Assembly: GCF_007474535.1 (NCBI RefSeq)
Contig: NZ_VKNW01000011.1
Span: forward strand, 87,474 to 151,473
DNA from: Chryseobacterium echinoideorum
GTDB taxonomy: Bacteria > Bacteroidota > Bacteroidia > Flavobacteriales > Weeksellaceae
DNA: 64,000 bases
Direction: 5' to 3'
The position numbers were made by a program, and so were the translations under genes. Positions within the stretch are counted from its first letter, which is position 1; every line of letters starts with the position of its first letter. The notes under the pieces were generated by a model that was given only the letters and a program-made list of their open reading frames with translations, did not search any database and was not told the DNA's origin. Shown here one piece after another: positions 34,781 to 43,223 of the stretch.

Positions 34781-35623
34781 TTACTGTTTTACCACCTTTA
34801 CTGTTTTTGAAGAGCCGTCTTTGTAACTAATTTTCGCTAAATAATTTCCTGTTGTTAATCTTGATAAATTAATAGAAACATCCTTGCTGTCAAATTTCTG
34901 ACTTAAAATATTTTGTCCGGATAAATTGTAAAAATCTACCGAAGCAATACTCTGGCTACCCGAAATATTAAAAATATCTCTTACAGGATTAGGGTAGTAC
35001 TTTACAGATGTTTTACCGTCAATCTCTACAGTGCTTAAATTGCCAAAAACCAACCTGATGTTTGTTCGGTTGGGTGTAGTATTCATTGTTCTGGTTTCAT
35101 TCCATGCATTAGAGATGCTGTAATAATAAGATGACTTATCCGCAACATTTGAGTAAGCATAATTTGGTGGCGAAAGAGTATAATCTCCCGAAGCATGTAC
35201 TACCAAAACCACGAGATTTTTTGTAGAATCATTATACTGAAAAGGAGTTGTAAGTGTGATATTCTGCCATCCTACAACATCATTATTCACATTTCCGGTA
35301 TACACGAGGGTGTAACCTGTTGTGCTTGTAGGCGTAGAAACAGCAGTTTGGGTCGACATTTTCATGTAGATAGAAACATTTCCTGTTGGCGTTGCATAGG
35401 CATTGCTTACGATATTCCATCCTACAGAATTGATGGTTCCTGTAGTTCCAATCTCTGATGCGTCATAAATTGTTTCGCTCGCTCCATGTTCAAACAGTCT
35501 TGTGATAGGAGAGTAGTACCAATTTGAGGTGCCGCTTCCAATCGTGACTTGTTGTTGTGCATTTAACGGAATAAAACTGATTAATCCGAATAACAAAAAG
35601 TAAAAAAAAGTAGAATTTCTCAT
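34781..35623 (-). CDS. T9SS type A sorting-domain secreted protein
   Basis: 280 residues: signal peptide about 1-22 (ending PLNAQ), then a beta-rich domain (about 25-195; WYYSPITRLFEHGASETIYD and INSVGWNIVSN) of the kind seen in Bacteroidota surface proteins, and a T9SS type A sorting domain (VKYYPNPVRDIFNISG, VDFYNLSGQNIL, LTTGNYLAKISY). There is no catalytic motif. It is probably exported to the surface or medium; the ligand is unknown. Confidence 0.85.
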   Translation of the reverse strand: MRNSTFFYFLLFGLISFIPLNAQQQVTIGSGTSNWYYSPITRLFEHGASETIYDASEIGTTGTINSVGWNIVSNAYATPTGNVSIYMKMSTQTAVSTPTSTTGYTLVYTGNVNNDVVGWQNITLTTPFQYNDSTKNLVVLVVHASGDYTLSPPNYAYSNVADKSSYYYSISNAWNETRTMNTTPNRTNIRLVFGNLSTVEIDGKTSVKYYPNPVRDIFNISGSQSIASVDFYNLSGQNILSQKFDSKDVSINLSRLTTGNYLAKISYKDGSSKTVKVVKQ

Positions 35624-35689
35624 ATAATTGATAATTTATTAACCATAAATTTAGTAAAAATTATCAAAATAACAATTTTCTTTGAGTTG

Positions 35690-36322
35690 TTACATTTCTG
35701 AGTTTTGCTCGTATCCGTAAAATTTAGGCATTTGCCAATGATATTTTACAGCCAGTGTTCTTACCGAAACAATAAGAAGAATAGTGAAAATTTGTATGAA
35801 TGTATAAGAAAGACTGGTAAAATTTGTAAGCAGTAAAAAACCTGATCCGCCAATAATACATGCGCTTGCATAAATTTCTTTTCTAAAAATTAAAGGAATT
35901 CTATTCAGCAAAATATCACGGATAATTCCACCAAAACAGCCGGTAATTGTTCCTAAAGCAATGCAGATTAATGGATGAATTTCTGCATTAAGCCCTTTCT
36001 GAACACCAATAATGGTAAACAATCCTAAACCGAAACTGTCGAAAATAAATAAAGTTACTTTAAAATTCTTTTCAATAGATTTGAAGACCATGGCAAAGAT
36101 GCTGGTTGCCAAAATCAATCCGCACATCAATAGATCATGCATCCAAAAAACAGGAATGCCAAGCAGTAAATCTCTTACTGTTCCTCCACCCACTGAAGTC
36201 ACAAAAGCAATGATCAAAACTCCAAAAGGATCAAGTCTTTTCTGCATCGCAGCAAAGCTTCCCGACATCGCAAAAGAGATCGTTCCGAGAATTTCTATGA
36301 TAAGGTTGAAGTTTTCGTGCAT
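35690..36322 (-). CDS. TRIC/UPF0126 family cation channel-like membrane protein
   Basis: The start at 36322 gives 210 residues; an upstream ATG at 36349 adds nine residues without family support. Two copies of a three-helix unit are visible, with GTISFAMSGSFAAMQKRLDP and VTSVGGGTVRDLLLG in the first and GTITGCFGGIIRDILLN in the second; the GGG/GG-x-RD motifs are the family hallmark. Bacterial members (YadS/YicG group) are related to trimeric intracellular cation channels. Substrate in vivo unknown; glycine has been linked to some relatives. Confidence 0.9.
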   Translation of the reverse strand: MHENFNLIIEILGTISFAMSGSFAAMQKRLDPFGVLIIAFVTSVGGGTVRDLLLGIPVFWMHDLLMCGLILATSIFAMVFKSIEKNFKVTLFIFDSFGLGLFTIIGVQKGLNAEIHPLICIALGTITGCFGGIIRDILLNRIPLIFRKEIYASACIIGGSGFLLLTNFTSLSYTFIQIFTILLIVSVRTLAVKYHWQMPKFYGYEQNSEM

Positions 36323-36398
36323 TCTATGATTGGTGCTGATAAATGACAAATAGATTAAATTTCATTTATTTTAATCTTAATTATTACTTATCTATTAT

Positions 36399-36863
36399 TT
36401 ATTTTTCAATTCTCACCGCTTCAGGAACCAGAAGTTCATACTCTCCTTTATGATTGATGATTTCTCTTACGATGCTGCTGCTGATAAAAGATTTTCCTGA
36501 TGAAGTCAAAAGAAAAACGGTTTCCAGTTTTTTATGAGCCAGCGTTCTGTTGGTATGAGCAATAGCTTTTTCAAACTCGAAATCGGCAGGATTTCTGAGT
36601 CCGCGGAGAATATACTGAGCATTTTTTTCAAAACAATAATCAACAGTAAGTGCTTCAAAAAAATCGACTTCCACATTGGGGAATTCAGCTACGGAATTCC
36701 GGATAAATTCCATTCTTTTTTCCAGAGGAAACATGTATTTCTTCTGAGAATTTTGCCCGATAGCTATAATTAATTTATCAAAAAGAGGAGCAGCTCTTTC
36801 AATAATGTCGTAATGTCCTAATGTAATTGGGTCAAAAGATCCCGGAAAAACGGCAATTTTCAT
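36399..36863 (-). CDS. coaD: Pantetheine-phosphate adenylyltransferase
   Basis: 154 residues. The (H/T)xGH nucleotidyltransferase motif appears as SFDPITLGHYD near the N-terminus and the ISSS-x-VR motif (SGKSFISSSIVREI) near the C-terminus; RGLRNPADFEFE is also typical. It makes dephospho-CoA from 4'-phosphopantetheine and ATP. It lies downstream of ddl on the same strand, separated by a heptamer repeat. Confidence 0.96.
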   Translation of the reverse strand: MKIAVFPGSFDPITLGHYDIIERAAPLFDKLIIAIGQNSQKKYMFPLEKRMEFIRNSVAEFPNVEVDFFEALTVDYCFEKNAQYILRGLRNPADFEFEKAIAHTNRTLAHKKLETVFLLTSSGKSFISSSIVREIINHKGEYELLVPEAVRIEK

Positions 36864-36929
36864 GCGTAAGAATTTTATTTTTTTGTGTTTGGTGTCGTCT
36901 TTAGTTTATACTGATAGGGTAGTTTTGCA

Positions 36930-36972
36930 TAACTTCTAACTTCTAACTTCTAACTTCTAACTTCTAACTTTA
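36930..36972. repeat. Heptanucleotide tandem repeat (AACTTCT), reaching into the ddl stop
   Basis: Five exact copies of AACTTCT from 36931 to 36965 and a sixth, changed copy (AACTTTA). The ddl stop codon (36957-36959) and its last codons (V, R, S) are inside the array, so changes in copy number could change the end of Ddl. Confidence 0.9.
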
Positions 36973-37946
36973 TTCAAAGCCTTCTCAACTTCGTTGCCAC
37001 AAAGATCTTTAATGGAAATTCCATAATGTTTTGCCTGTTGCGGAAGAATGCTTGCCGGAGAAAATCCAGGGTTGGTATTCATTTCCAGCATATAAGGAAT
37101 TCCGTCCATCAAAATAAATTCGCTTCTGGAAAACCCACTCATTCCTAGGGAATTGTAAGCCTTTTTGGCGATTTCCTCCACACGGATTCTGGTTGCATCA
37201 TCTATTCTTGCAGGGGTAATTTCTTCTGAAGCACCTTCGTATTTGGCTTCGTAATCAAAAAACTCGTTTTTAGGAACAATTTCGGTAATTCCAAGTACAA
37301 TAGTTTCTCCTTTAAAATCAATAACTCCTACCGAAACTTCCATTCCGTTCAGAAAACTTTCAATTAAAATTTCATTATCTTCTTTAAAGGCAATTTCTGT
37401 GGCGGCAATAAGCTCAGATTTTTCTTTAACCTTTGAAATTCCCAAGGAAGAACCGGATTGATTAGGTTTGACGAAAACAGGAAGTCCCAGATTTTCTATA
37501 ATCTCATCCATATTAATTTCTTCACCTTTTCTCAGGTAAATACTTTTTGCAGCAGGAATTCCGTATTTTGAAAGCACTGCTAATGTATCTTTTTTATTAA
37601 AAGTTAAAGCACTCTGATAAAAATCACAACCTGTATATTTTTGTCCAATGGCATCCCAATAAGCCTGAAGAATTCCGTTTTCTCCAGGAGTTCCGTGGAT
37701 GATATTAAAGCAGACGTCAAATTTCAGGGTTTCGTTATCTGTATTTACAGAAAAATCACCTTTGTTAATGGTTGTTTTTTCATCCTTTTCATTCAAATAA
37801 TACCATTCATCTTTCAGTATAATTACTTTATAAACATTGTAAAGATCACGGTCTAATGAATCGTATATCAACTGCCCGCTTTTCAGAGAAACTTTGTATT
37901 CGTCAGAATAACCGCCCATCACTACGGCGACTTGCTTTTTGCTCAT
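36957..37946 (-). CDS. ddl: D-alanine--D-alanine ligase
   Basis: 329 residues with an ATP-grasp fold: the N-terminal VVMGGYSDEYKVSLKSG, PVFVKPNQSGSSLGISKV for ATP, and EMNTNPGFSPASILPQQA with metal ligands E and N. It joins two D-Ala for peptidoglycan precursors. The last few codons and the stop lie in a heptamer repeat. It is divergent from sucC. Confidence 0.95.
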   Translation of the reverse strand: MSKKQVAVVMGGYSDEYKVSLKSGQLIYDSLDRDLYNVYKVIILKDEWYYLNEKDEKTTINKGDFSVNTDNETLKFDVCFNIIHGTPGENGILQAYWDAIGQKYTGCDFYQSALTFNKKDTLAVLSKYGIPAAKSIYLRKGEEINMDEIIENLGLPVFVKPNQSGSSLGISKVKEKSELIAATEIAFKEDNEILIESFLNGMEVSVGVIDFKGETIVLGITEIVPKNEFFDYEAKYEGASEEITPARIDDATRIRVEEIAKKAYNSLGMSGFSRSEFILMDGIPYMLEMNTNPGFSPASILPQQAKHYGISIKDLCGNEVEKALNKVRS

Positions 37947-38250
37947 ATCAAATTGTCAATAAAGGCAAAATTAAGCAAATTCTGTATGCTAGTATCTAAT
38001 TTTTTTAATTTTAAATCTAAAATTCAAGATCGTAAAAACTCAGAACATTCCTTTCATTTTTATTTAGATAAAATTAGTTCACATCAAAGACGTTTTTAAA
38101 CAGATTCAGGTTTCACTACTAAAATATATTTCAGAATGCATTCGGTTTTGAGTATAAATTTAAAACATCAATAAATTTCTTTCCTGCTTTGTTCATTTTT
38201 AGTAAATTTGTCAACCTTTAAATTTTAAAAAATTAAATACTAAAAATAAT
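37947..38250. other. Divergent intergenic region ddl / sucC
   Basis: 304 bp, AT-rich, no coding frame. A CAAAATTA at 37966-37973 reads TAATTTTG on the minus strand and could be the ddl -7 box; TAAATTTG at 38203-38210 could serve sucC. I see nothing else. Confidence 0.45.
38203..38210 (+). promoter_or_regulatory. Candidate sucC promoter core
   Basis: TAAATTTG, a TAnnTTTG match 40 nt before the sucC ATG. A TTTG lies 11 bp upstream, too close for a normal -33 box. Confidence 0.4.
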
Positions 38251-39441
38251 ATGAATCTTCACGAGTATCAATCAAAAGAGATTTTATCAAAGTATGGAGT
38301 AGCTATCCAACGTGGTTTCGTTGCAAACAACGTAGATGAAGCTGTAGCAGCTGCTGAAAAACTTACGGCTGAAACCGGAGCTCAGGGATGGGTTGTAAAA
38401 GCACAGATCCACGCAGGAGGTCGCGGAAAAGGCGGAGGTGTAAAGTTTTCTCCAAACATGGATAAGCTTAAAGAAAACGCTCAGAACATCATCGGAATGC
38501 AGTTGGTAACTCCACAAACTTCTGCTGAAGGTAAAAAAGTAAATTCTGTTTTGGTTGCAGAAGATGTATATTATCCAGGGGAAACTGAGACTAAAGAATT
38601 CTATGTTTCTATCCTTTTAGACAGAGCAGAAGGTAAAAATGTAATTGTGTATTCTACTGAAGGTGGGATGGATATTGAGCACGTTGCTGAGGTAACTCCT
38701 CATTTGATCCACAACGAATTGATTGATCCGGCTCTTGGTCTTCAAGGTTTCCAAGCTAGAAAAATTGCTTTCAATTTAGGTCTTGAAGGGAATGCTTTCA
38801 AAGAATTCACCAAGTTTATTTCTAATCTGTATGCTGCTTATACAGGTATTGATGCATCTCTTTTTGAGATCAACCCTGTTTTGAAGACATCTGATAACAA
38901 AATTATCGCTGTAGACGCTAAAGTAACTTTGGATGACAACTCATTATTCCGTCACAAAGATTTAGCTGAATTGAGAGATACAAGAGAAGAAGATCCTATG
39001 GATGTGGAAGCTGGTGAAGCTGGTCTTAACTTCGTGAAATTAGACGGTAATGTTGCTTGTATGGTAAACGGAGCTGGTCTTGCAATGGCTACAATGGATA
39101 TCATCAAAGTATCCGGAGGTAACCCTGCAAACTTCCTAGACGTAGGTGGAACTGCAGATGCACAAAGAGTACAGACTGCTTTCGGAATTATCTTGAGAGA
39201 TCCAAACGTAAAAGCAATCTTAATTAATATCTTCGGAGGTATCGTAAGATGTGACAGAGTTGCACAGGGAGTTGTAGATGCTTATAAAGCAATGGGAAGC
39301 CTTCCTGTTCCTTTGATCGTGAGATTGCAGGGAACGAATGCTGTTGAAGCTAAAAAATTAATTGACGAGTCTGGTCTTCCGGTTCACTCTGCAATTACTT
39401 TGGAAGAAGCTGCAAATAAAGTAAAAGAAGTTTTAGCTTAA
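38251..39441 (+). CDS. sucC: Succinate--CoA ligase (ADP-forming), beta subunit
   Basis: 396 residues. N-terminal MNLHEYQSKEILSKYGV, ATP-grasp glycine loop AQIHAGGRGKGGGVK, ASLFEINPVL and the C-terminal INIFGGIVRCDRVA with GTNAVEAKKLI are all diagnostic. It catalyses the substrate-level phosphorylation step of the TCA cycle with SucD, which is not adjacent. Codon use is that of a highly expressed gene (more C-ending codons than in the neighbours). Confidence 0.97.
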   Translation: MNLHEYQSKEILSKYGVAIQRGFVANNVDEAVAAAEKLTAETGAQGWVVKAQIHAGGRGKGGGVKFSPNMDKLKENAQNIIGMQLVTPQTSAEGKKVNSVLVAEDVYYPGETETKEFYVSILLDRAEGKNVIVYSTEGGMDIEHVAEVTPHLIHNELIDPALGLQGFQARKIAFNLGLEGNAFKEFTKFISNLYAAYTGIDASLFEINPVLKTSDNKIIAVDAKVTLDDNSLFRHKDLAELRDTREEDPMDVEAGEAGLNFVKLDGNVACMVNGAGLAMATMDIIKVSGGNPANFLDVGGTADAQRVQTAFGIILRDPNVKAILINIFGGIVRCDRVAQGVVDAYKAMGSLPVPLIVRLQGTNAVEAKKLIDESGLPVHSAITLEEAANKVKEVLA

Positions 39442-39464
39442 GACTAAAATTTTAATGATAATCG

Positions 39465-39495
39465 AAACCGCTTCAGTTTTGAAGTGGTTTTTTTG
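39465..39495 (+). terminator. Terminator after sucC
   Basis: AAACCGCTTC (39465-39474) and GAAGTGGTTT (39481-39490) pair over 10 bp with one G-T, followed by TTTTTG. Confidence 0.85.
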
Positions 39496-39570
39496 TATAT
39501 ATGGTGATGTAATGGAATGCAGCTTTCTGAAGTAAAATTGTAATTCCAGTCAACACTCATTAAAAATGCT

Positions 39571-39578
39571 TATTTTTG
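39571..39578 (+). promoter_or_regulatory. Candidate promoter core of the RsmB-type gene
   Basis: TATTTTTG, a TAnnTTTG match 48 nt before the ATG at 39627. Confidence 0.4.
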
Positions 39579-39626
39579 CAAAAATTTTGGAGTATTATCC
39601 GGAATTAAATTTTTTAAAACTTCCCT

Positions 39627-40832
39627 ATGGAATTGATACACAGAAACCTTGCAATCGGTATTCACGATGCTTTACAGGAAACTTTTTTTGAGAAAAACAA
39701 ATATGCAGATAAAGTTATTGAAAGACTTTTAAAAGCCCACAAAAAATGGGGAAGTCAGGACAGAGCTGTCGTTTCTGAAATCTTCTATAATATTATCCGT
39801 TGGAAAAAACGTCTTGAATATTACATGGGGGAAGGTGTAAAGCCCAATAATGTTTACAAATTGATGCTGGCTTATCTTCTTTGGAGTAAAACCAACTACA
39901 AAAAATTTGAAGAATTTGATGGGATAAAAATAGCAGATATTCTTACCAAGCTTAAAAAAGGAACTGTTCCTACCAAAGCTATCGAACATTCTATCCCGGA
40001 GTGGCTTGCAGAAACGCTTGAAAAAGAATTGGGCACTAAATGGGAAAAAGAAATGTTGGCTCTTAATGAGCAGGCTCCCACTGTTTTAAGAGCAAATTCT
40101 CTGAAAACTACCACGAAAGAACTGATTTCTGATCTTGCCGATGAGAATGTAGTGTCTTATCCTGTCAGAAATTATCCTGATGCAGTACAGCTGGAAGAGA
40201 AAAAAAATGTTTTTCTTACCACTGCTTTTAAAGAAGGTTTGTTTGAAGTACAGGATGCCTCTTCACAAAAAATTGCCTACTTTTTAGACGTAAAAGAAGG
40301 ACAGCGTGTAGTGGATGCCTGTGCCGGAGCGGGCGGGAAAACACTTCATTTAGCTGCGCTGATGGGAAATAAAGGGCAGATTATCGCTTTAGATATCTTT
40401 GAGTGGAAACTTGCCGAGCTTAAACGCCGGGCAAAAAGAGCGGGAGCACACAATATTGAGACCAGAGTAATCACAGATAATAAAGTGATTAAACGTCTTC
40501 ATGAGAAAGCAGATCGCCTTTTGATTGATGCACCCTGTTCAGGATTGGGTGTTTTAAAAAGAAATCCCGACAGCAAGTGGAAAATAGATCAGGATTTTAT
40601 AGATAGAATAAAAAAAGAACAACAGCAGATTATTCATGATTATTCTAAAATGCTGAAAGTGGGTGGGAAAATGGTGTATGCTACCTGCTCGGTTCTTCCT
40701 TCTGAGAATAACGAACAAGTAGCTGAATTTATCAGGAATAACTCTAACTTTAAACTTATAAAAGACGAAAAAGTAATGCCAAGCGAAGGATATGACGGCT
40801 TTTATATGGCTCTGATTGAGAGAATATCTTAA
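39627..40832 (+). CDS. RsmB/NOP family RNA cytosine-C5 methyltransferase
   Basis: 401 residues: an N-terminal NusB-like helical region (about 1-120) and a SAM-dependent methyltransferase domain. DACAGAGGKTLHLA is the SAM site, DAPCSGLGVLKRNPD carries the motif IV cysteine, and ATCSVLPSENNEQV the catalytic motif VI cysteine. RsmB methylates C967 of 16S rRNA in E. coli; target identity is inferred. It is transcribed alone, with its own promoter candidate and terminator. Confidence 0.9.
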   Translation: MELIHRNLAIGIHDALQETFFEKNKYADKVIERLLKAHKKWGSQDRAVVSEIFYNIIRWKKRLEYYMGEGVKPNNVYKLMLAYLLWSKTNYKKFEEFDGIKIADILTKLKKGTVPTKAIEHSIPEWLAETLEKELGTKWEKEMLALNEQAPTVLRANSLKTTTKELISDLADENVVSYPVRNYPDAVQLEEKKNVFLTTAFKEGLFEVQDASSQKIAYFLDVKEGQRVVDACAGAGGKTLHLAALMGNKGQIIALDIFEWKLAELKRRAKRAGAHNIETRVITDNKVIKRLHEKADRLLIDAPCSGLGVLKRNPDSKWKIDQDFIDRIKKEQQQIIHDYSKMLKVGGKMVYATCSVLPSENNEQVAEFIRNNSNFKLIKDEKVMPSEGYDGFYMALIERIS

Positions 40833-40858
40833 ATTTTTTTGGCGAAAATTTTTAAAAA

Positions 40859-40897
40859 AATAAACTACTTTATCGTGTATGAAGTAGTTTATTGTTT
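40859..40897 (+). terminator. Terminator after the RsmB-type gene
   Basis: AATAAACTACTT (40859-40870) and AAGTAGTTTATT (40882-40893) form a 12-bp stem, followed by GTTT. Confidence 0.75.
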
Positions 40898-40982
40898 CGT
40901 AATATGCGAACAATTCATCGTCAGCAGAATTTTTTGTTGAAGTAATTCGATTCAATAAAAACTTCAATATAAAATTATTATT

Positions 40983-40990
40983 TATCTTTG
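40983..40990 (+). promoter_or_regulatory. Promoter core TATCTTTG of the PASTA gene
   Basis: An exact flavobacterial -7 box, 25 nt before the ATG at 41016. Confidence 0.5.
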
Positions 40991-41015
40991 CCTTAATATT
41001 AAAGTATTTTAAAGT

Positions 41016-42041
41016 ATGCTTAAATCACTTTTCAACTGGAAAGTTTTACTCAATTTAGTTCTTGCCATAGGTGTTTTTGTGGGATTGGTTTATCTCACTT
41101 TCCGTTGGCTGGAATATCACACCAATCATGGACAGGAAGTTCCTGTTCCTAATGTGATGAATAAATCAGTACACGATGCTGTAAAGATATTAGAAGATGC
41201 CGGACTTGATTACGAAGTTGACAGTGCTGCTTATAATCCTAAATACAGACCGCTTCAGGTTTTGAAAGTTTATCCTTCGCCTGGTTCCCGGGTAAAAGAT
41301 GGAAGAGCAATTCAGCTGATGGTGAATCCTAAAAGTTGGGCTCCTGTTGCAATTCCGGATGTAATTAATAAATATTCCGGTTTGGCGTTTCAAAGGTTGG
41401 AACAGGTCGGGCTAAAGGTTTCCGATACCATCTATGAGCCAAGCATTCAGAAAGATGCTGTTCTCAGAATTTTATTTAAAGGAAATCCTATAAAACCGGG
41501 AACTAAAATCCCAAGATTCTCATTAGTAGATGTTGTCGTAGGTTCAGGTCCTTTAAGAAATATTTCTGTTCCTAATGTTGTTGGTTTAACTGTAAAAGAG
41601 GCAAAAATGGTTATCGCAAGAAACCTTTTTGAATTGGGATCGGTGAATCATGAAGATGCTGGTAATGATGATTCAGATATTGTGTATTATCAGGATCCTG
41701 CATCGGGAGATATTCGTGATCAGGGAATGCAGATTGATCTTTGGGCGAGTAAAAAAACTCCTGCTGAATTGCGCGGTAAAATTGATGAGCTTAATTCGAT
41801 ATACCGAATGAAAGTAGATACTACTTTGCCACCCATAAGGTATGAGGAAGTACCCTATGTTCATGAGCCCGTGTTTACAGAACCTGCTCCTATAGTTCCT
41901 CAGAAAAAAGAAATGCCTAAACAGGAACCTGCAAAATCTGGCACATCTGCTACAAAAACTCCGGCAGAAAAGCCTAAAGCTGATGCTACACCAGCTGCAC
42001 AAACACAGGATAAGCCAAAAGCTAAAAAAGTAATAAATTAA
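41016..42041 (+). CDS. Membrane-anchored protein with three PASTA domains
   Basis: 341 residues: a short cytoplasmic start, one membrane helix (about 11-30), three PASTA domains (about 42-108, 109-180 and 182-250; see VPVPNVMNKSVHDAVKIL, AIPDVINKYSGLAFQRLEQ and ISVPNVVGLTVKEAKMVI), then a Pro/Lys/Ala-rich tail. PASTA domains bind peptidoglycan stem peptides, usually on Ser/Thr kinases or PBPs; here no kinase or transpeptidase domain is attached. The tail is low complexity and probably extends into the periplasm. It is co-oriented with the pseudouridine synthase gene, with a terminator between. Confidence 0.9.
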   Translation: MLKSLFNWKVLLNLVLAIGVFVGLVYLTFRWLEYHTNHGQEVPVPNVMNKSVHDAVKILEDAGLDYEVDSAAYNPKYRPLQVLKVYPSPGSRVKDGRAIQLMVNPKSWAPVAIPDVINKYSGLAFQRLEQVGLKVSDTIYEPSIQKDAVLRILFKGNPIKPGTKIPRFSLVDVVVGSGPLRNISVPNVVGLTVKEAKMVIARNLFELGSVNHEDAGNDDSDIVYYQDPASGDIRDQGMQIDLWASKKTPAELRGKIDELNSIYRMKVDTTLPPIRYEEVPYVHEPVFTEPAPIVPQKKEMPKQEPAKSGTSATKTPAEKPKADATPAAQTQDKPKAKKVIN

Positions 42042-42063
42042 GATATTTAAAATATAAATAATG

Positions 42064-42093
42064 GCTTCAACTGTAATAATGTTGAAGCTTTTT
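42064..42093 (+). terminator. Terminator after the PASTA gene
   Basis: GCTTCAAC (42064-42071) and GTTGAAGC (42081-42088), then TTTTTAT. It lies 20 bp before the next ATG. Confidence 0.8.
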
Positions 42094-42107
42094 ATATAAA
42101 GAAAACA

Positions 42108-43172
42108 ATGACAGACGATAACGAAGATTTTTTGGACGAAGAATTTTTAGATTCTCATGCAACGGATCTTGATGAAGAAAATAAAGGTCTCTATGAGCAC
42201 TTTAATATCACAGCCGATAATAAACAGGAGCTTCTGAGAATTGATAAATATCTTCTTATTTTCAGGCAAAATTCTTCAAGGAATAAAATTTCCCAAACCT
42301 GCCGTGCAGGAAATGTAGTCGTGAATGGTGTTCCTGTAAAGCAAAACTACAAGGTAAAGCCCGGTGATAAAATTTCTGTTTTGCTGGCTCATCCTCCACG
42401 TCAGAATGTCATTATTCCGCAGGATATTCCCATTAATATTGTATACGAGGACGATGATCTGGTAGTTGTGGATAAAGAAGCAGGGATGGTGGTGCACCCC
42501 GGATTTGGTAATTGGGATGGAACTCTGGTAAATGCTTTGGCTTTTCATTTTCAAAAAAAAGGTGAAAAATCTGATCTTGACAGAGTAGGACTGGTTCACA
42601 GAATTGATAAAGATACTTCCGGGCTTTTGGTAATTGCTAAAAATGAATATGCTTTAAGTTTTCTTGCCAAACAGTTTTTTGAGAGAAAAACCCGGAGATT
42701 ATACTGGGCTTTTGTGTGGGGGAATGTACAGGAAGATGAGGGTACAATTACAGGGCATATTGGCAGACATCCGAAGAACAGGATGCAGATGCACACTTAT
42801 GTTGACGGAAGTCAGGGGAAACACGCAGTTACCCATTATAAAGTTTTAGAACGCTTCAGATACATGACTTGGGTAGAGTGCAAGCTTGAAACAGGGAGGA
42901 CACATCAGATCAGGGCTCATTTTAAACATATTGGTCACACCTTATTCAATGATGAAAGGTATGAAGGAAATATCGCTCTGAGAGGAGTTAATCTCCCAAA
43001 ATACAAACAATTTATAAAGAATGTTTTTGAAATTTTACCAAGACATGCTTTGCATGCTCATACTCTTGGTTTTGTACACCCCACAACCAAAAAGGAATTG
43101 TATTTTGAGAGTCCTATGCCAAAAGATATGGCGGATGCCGTAAAAAAATGGAGAAATTATTTAGAAAACTAA
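42108..43172 (+). CDS. RluA/RluD family 23S rRNA pseudouridine synthase
   Basis: 354 residues. An acidic N-terminal stretch (about 1-35) precedes an S4 RNA-binding domain (about 47-105; KISQTCRAGNVVVNG, KVKPGDKISV) and the catalytic domain with HRIDKDTSGLLVIAKN, where the Asp is the universal catalytic residue. ETGRTHQIRAHF also matches. By homology it makes pseudouridines in 23S rRNA helix 69; the exact site is inferred. Confidence 0.92.
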   Translation: MTDDNEDFLDEEFLDSHATDLDEENKGLYEHFNITADNKQELLRIDKYLLIFRQNSSRNKISQTCRAGNVVVNGVPVKQNYKVKPGDKISVLLAHPPRQNVIIPQDIPINIVYEDDDLVVVDKEAGMVVHPGFGNWDGTLVNALAFHFQKKGEKSDLDRVGLVHRIDKDTSGLLVIAKNEYALSFLAKQFFERKTRRLYWAFVWGNVQEDEGTITGHIGRHPKNRMQMHTYVDGSQGKHAVTHYKVLERFRYMTWVECKLETGRTHQIRAHFKHIGHTLFNDERYEGNIALRGVNLPKYKQFIKNVFEILPRHALHAHTLGFVHPTTKKELYFESPMPKDMADAVKKWRNYLEN

Positions 43173-43192
43173 AAATATATTGAGAATTTTTT

Positions 43193-43200
43193 TATATTTG
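43193..43200 (+). promoter_or_regulatory. Candidate promoter core of the PorP/SprF-like gene
   Basis: TATATTTG, 23 nt before the ATG at 43224, and overlapping a frame that would start at TTG 43206, which supports the downstream start. Confidence 0.45.
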
Positions 43201-43223
43201 TTGAATTGAAATCAAGATTTGTT

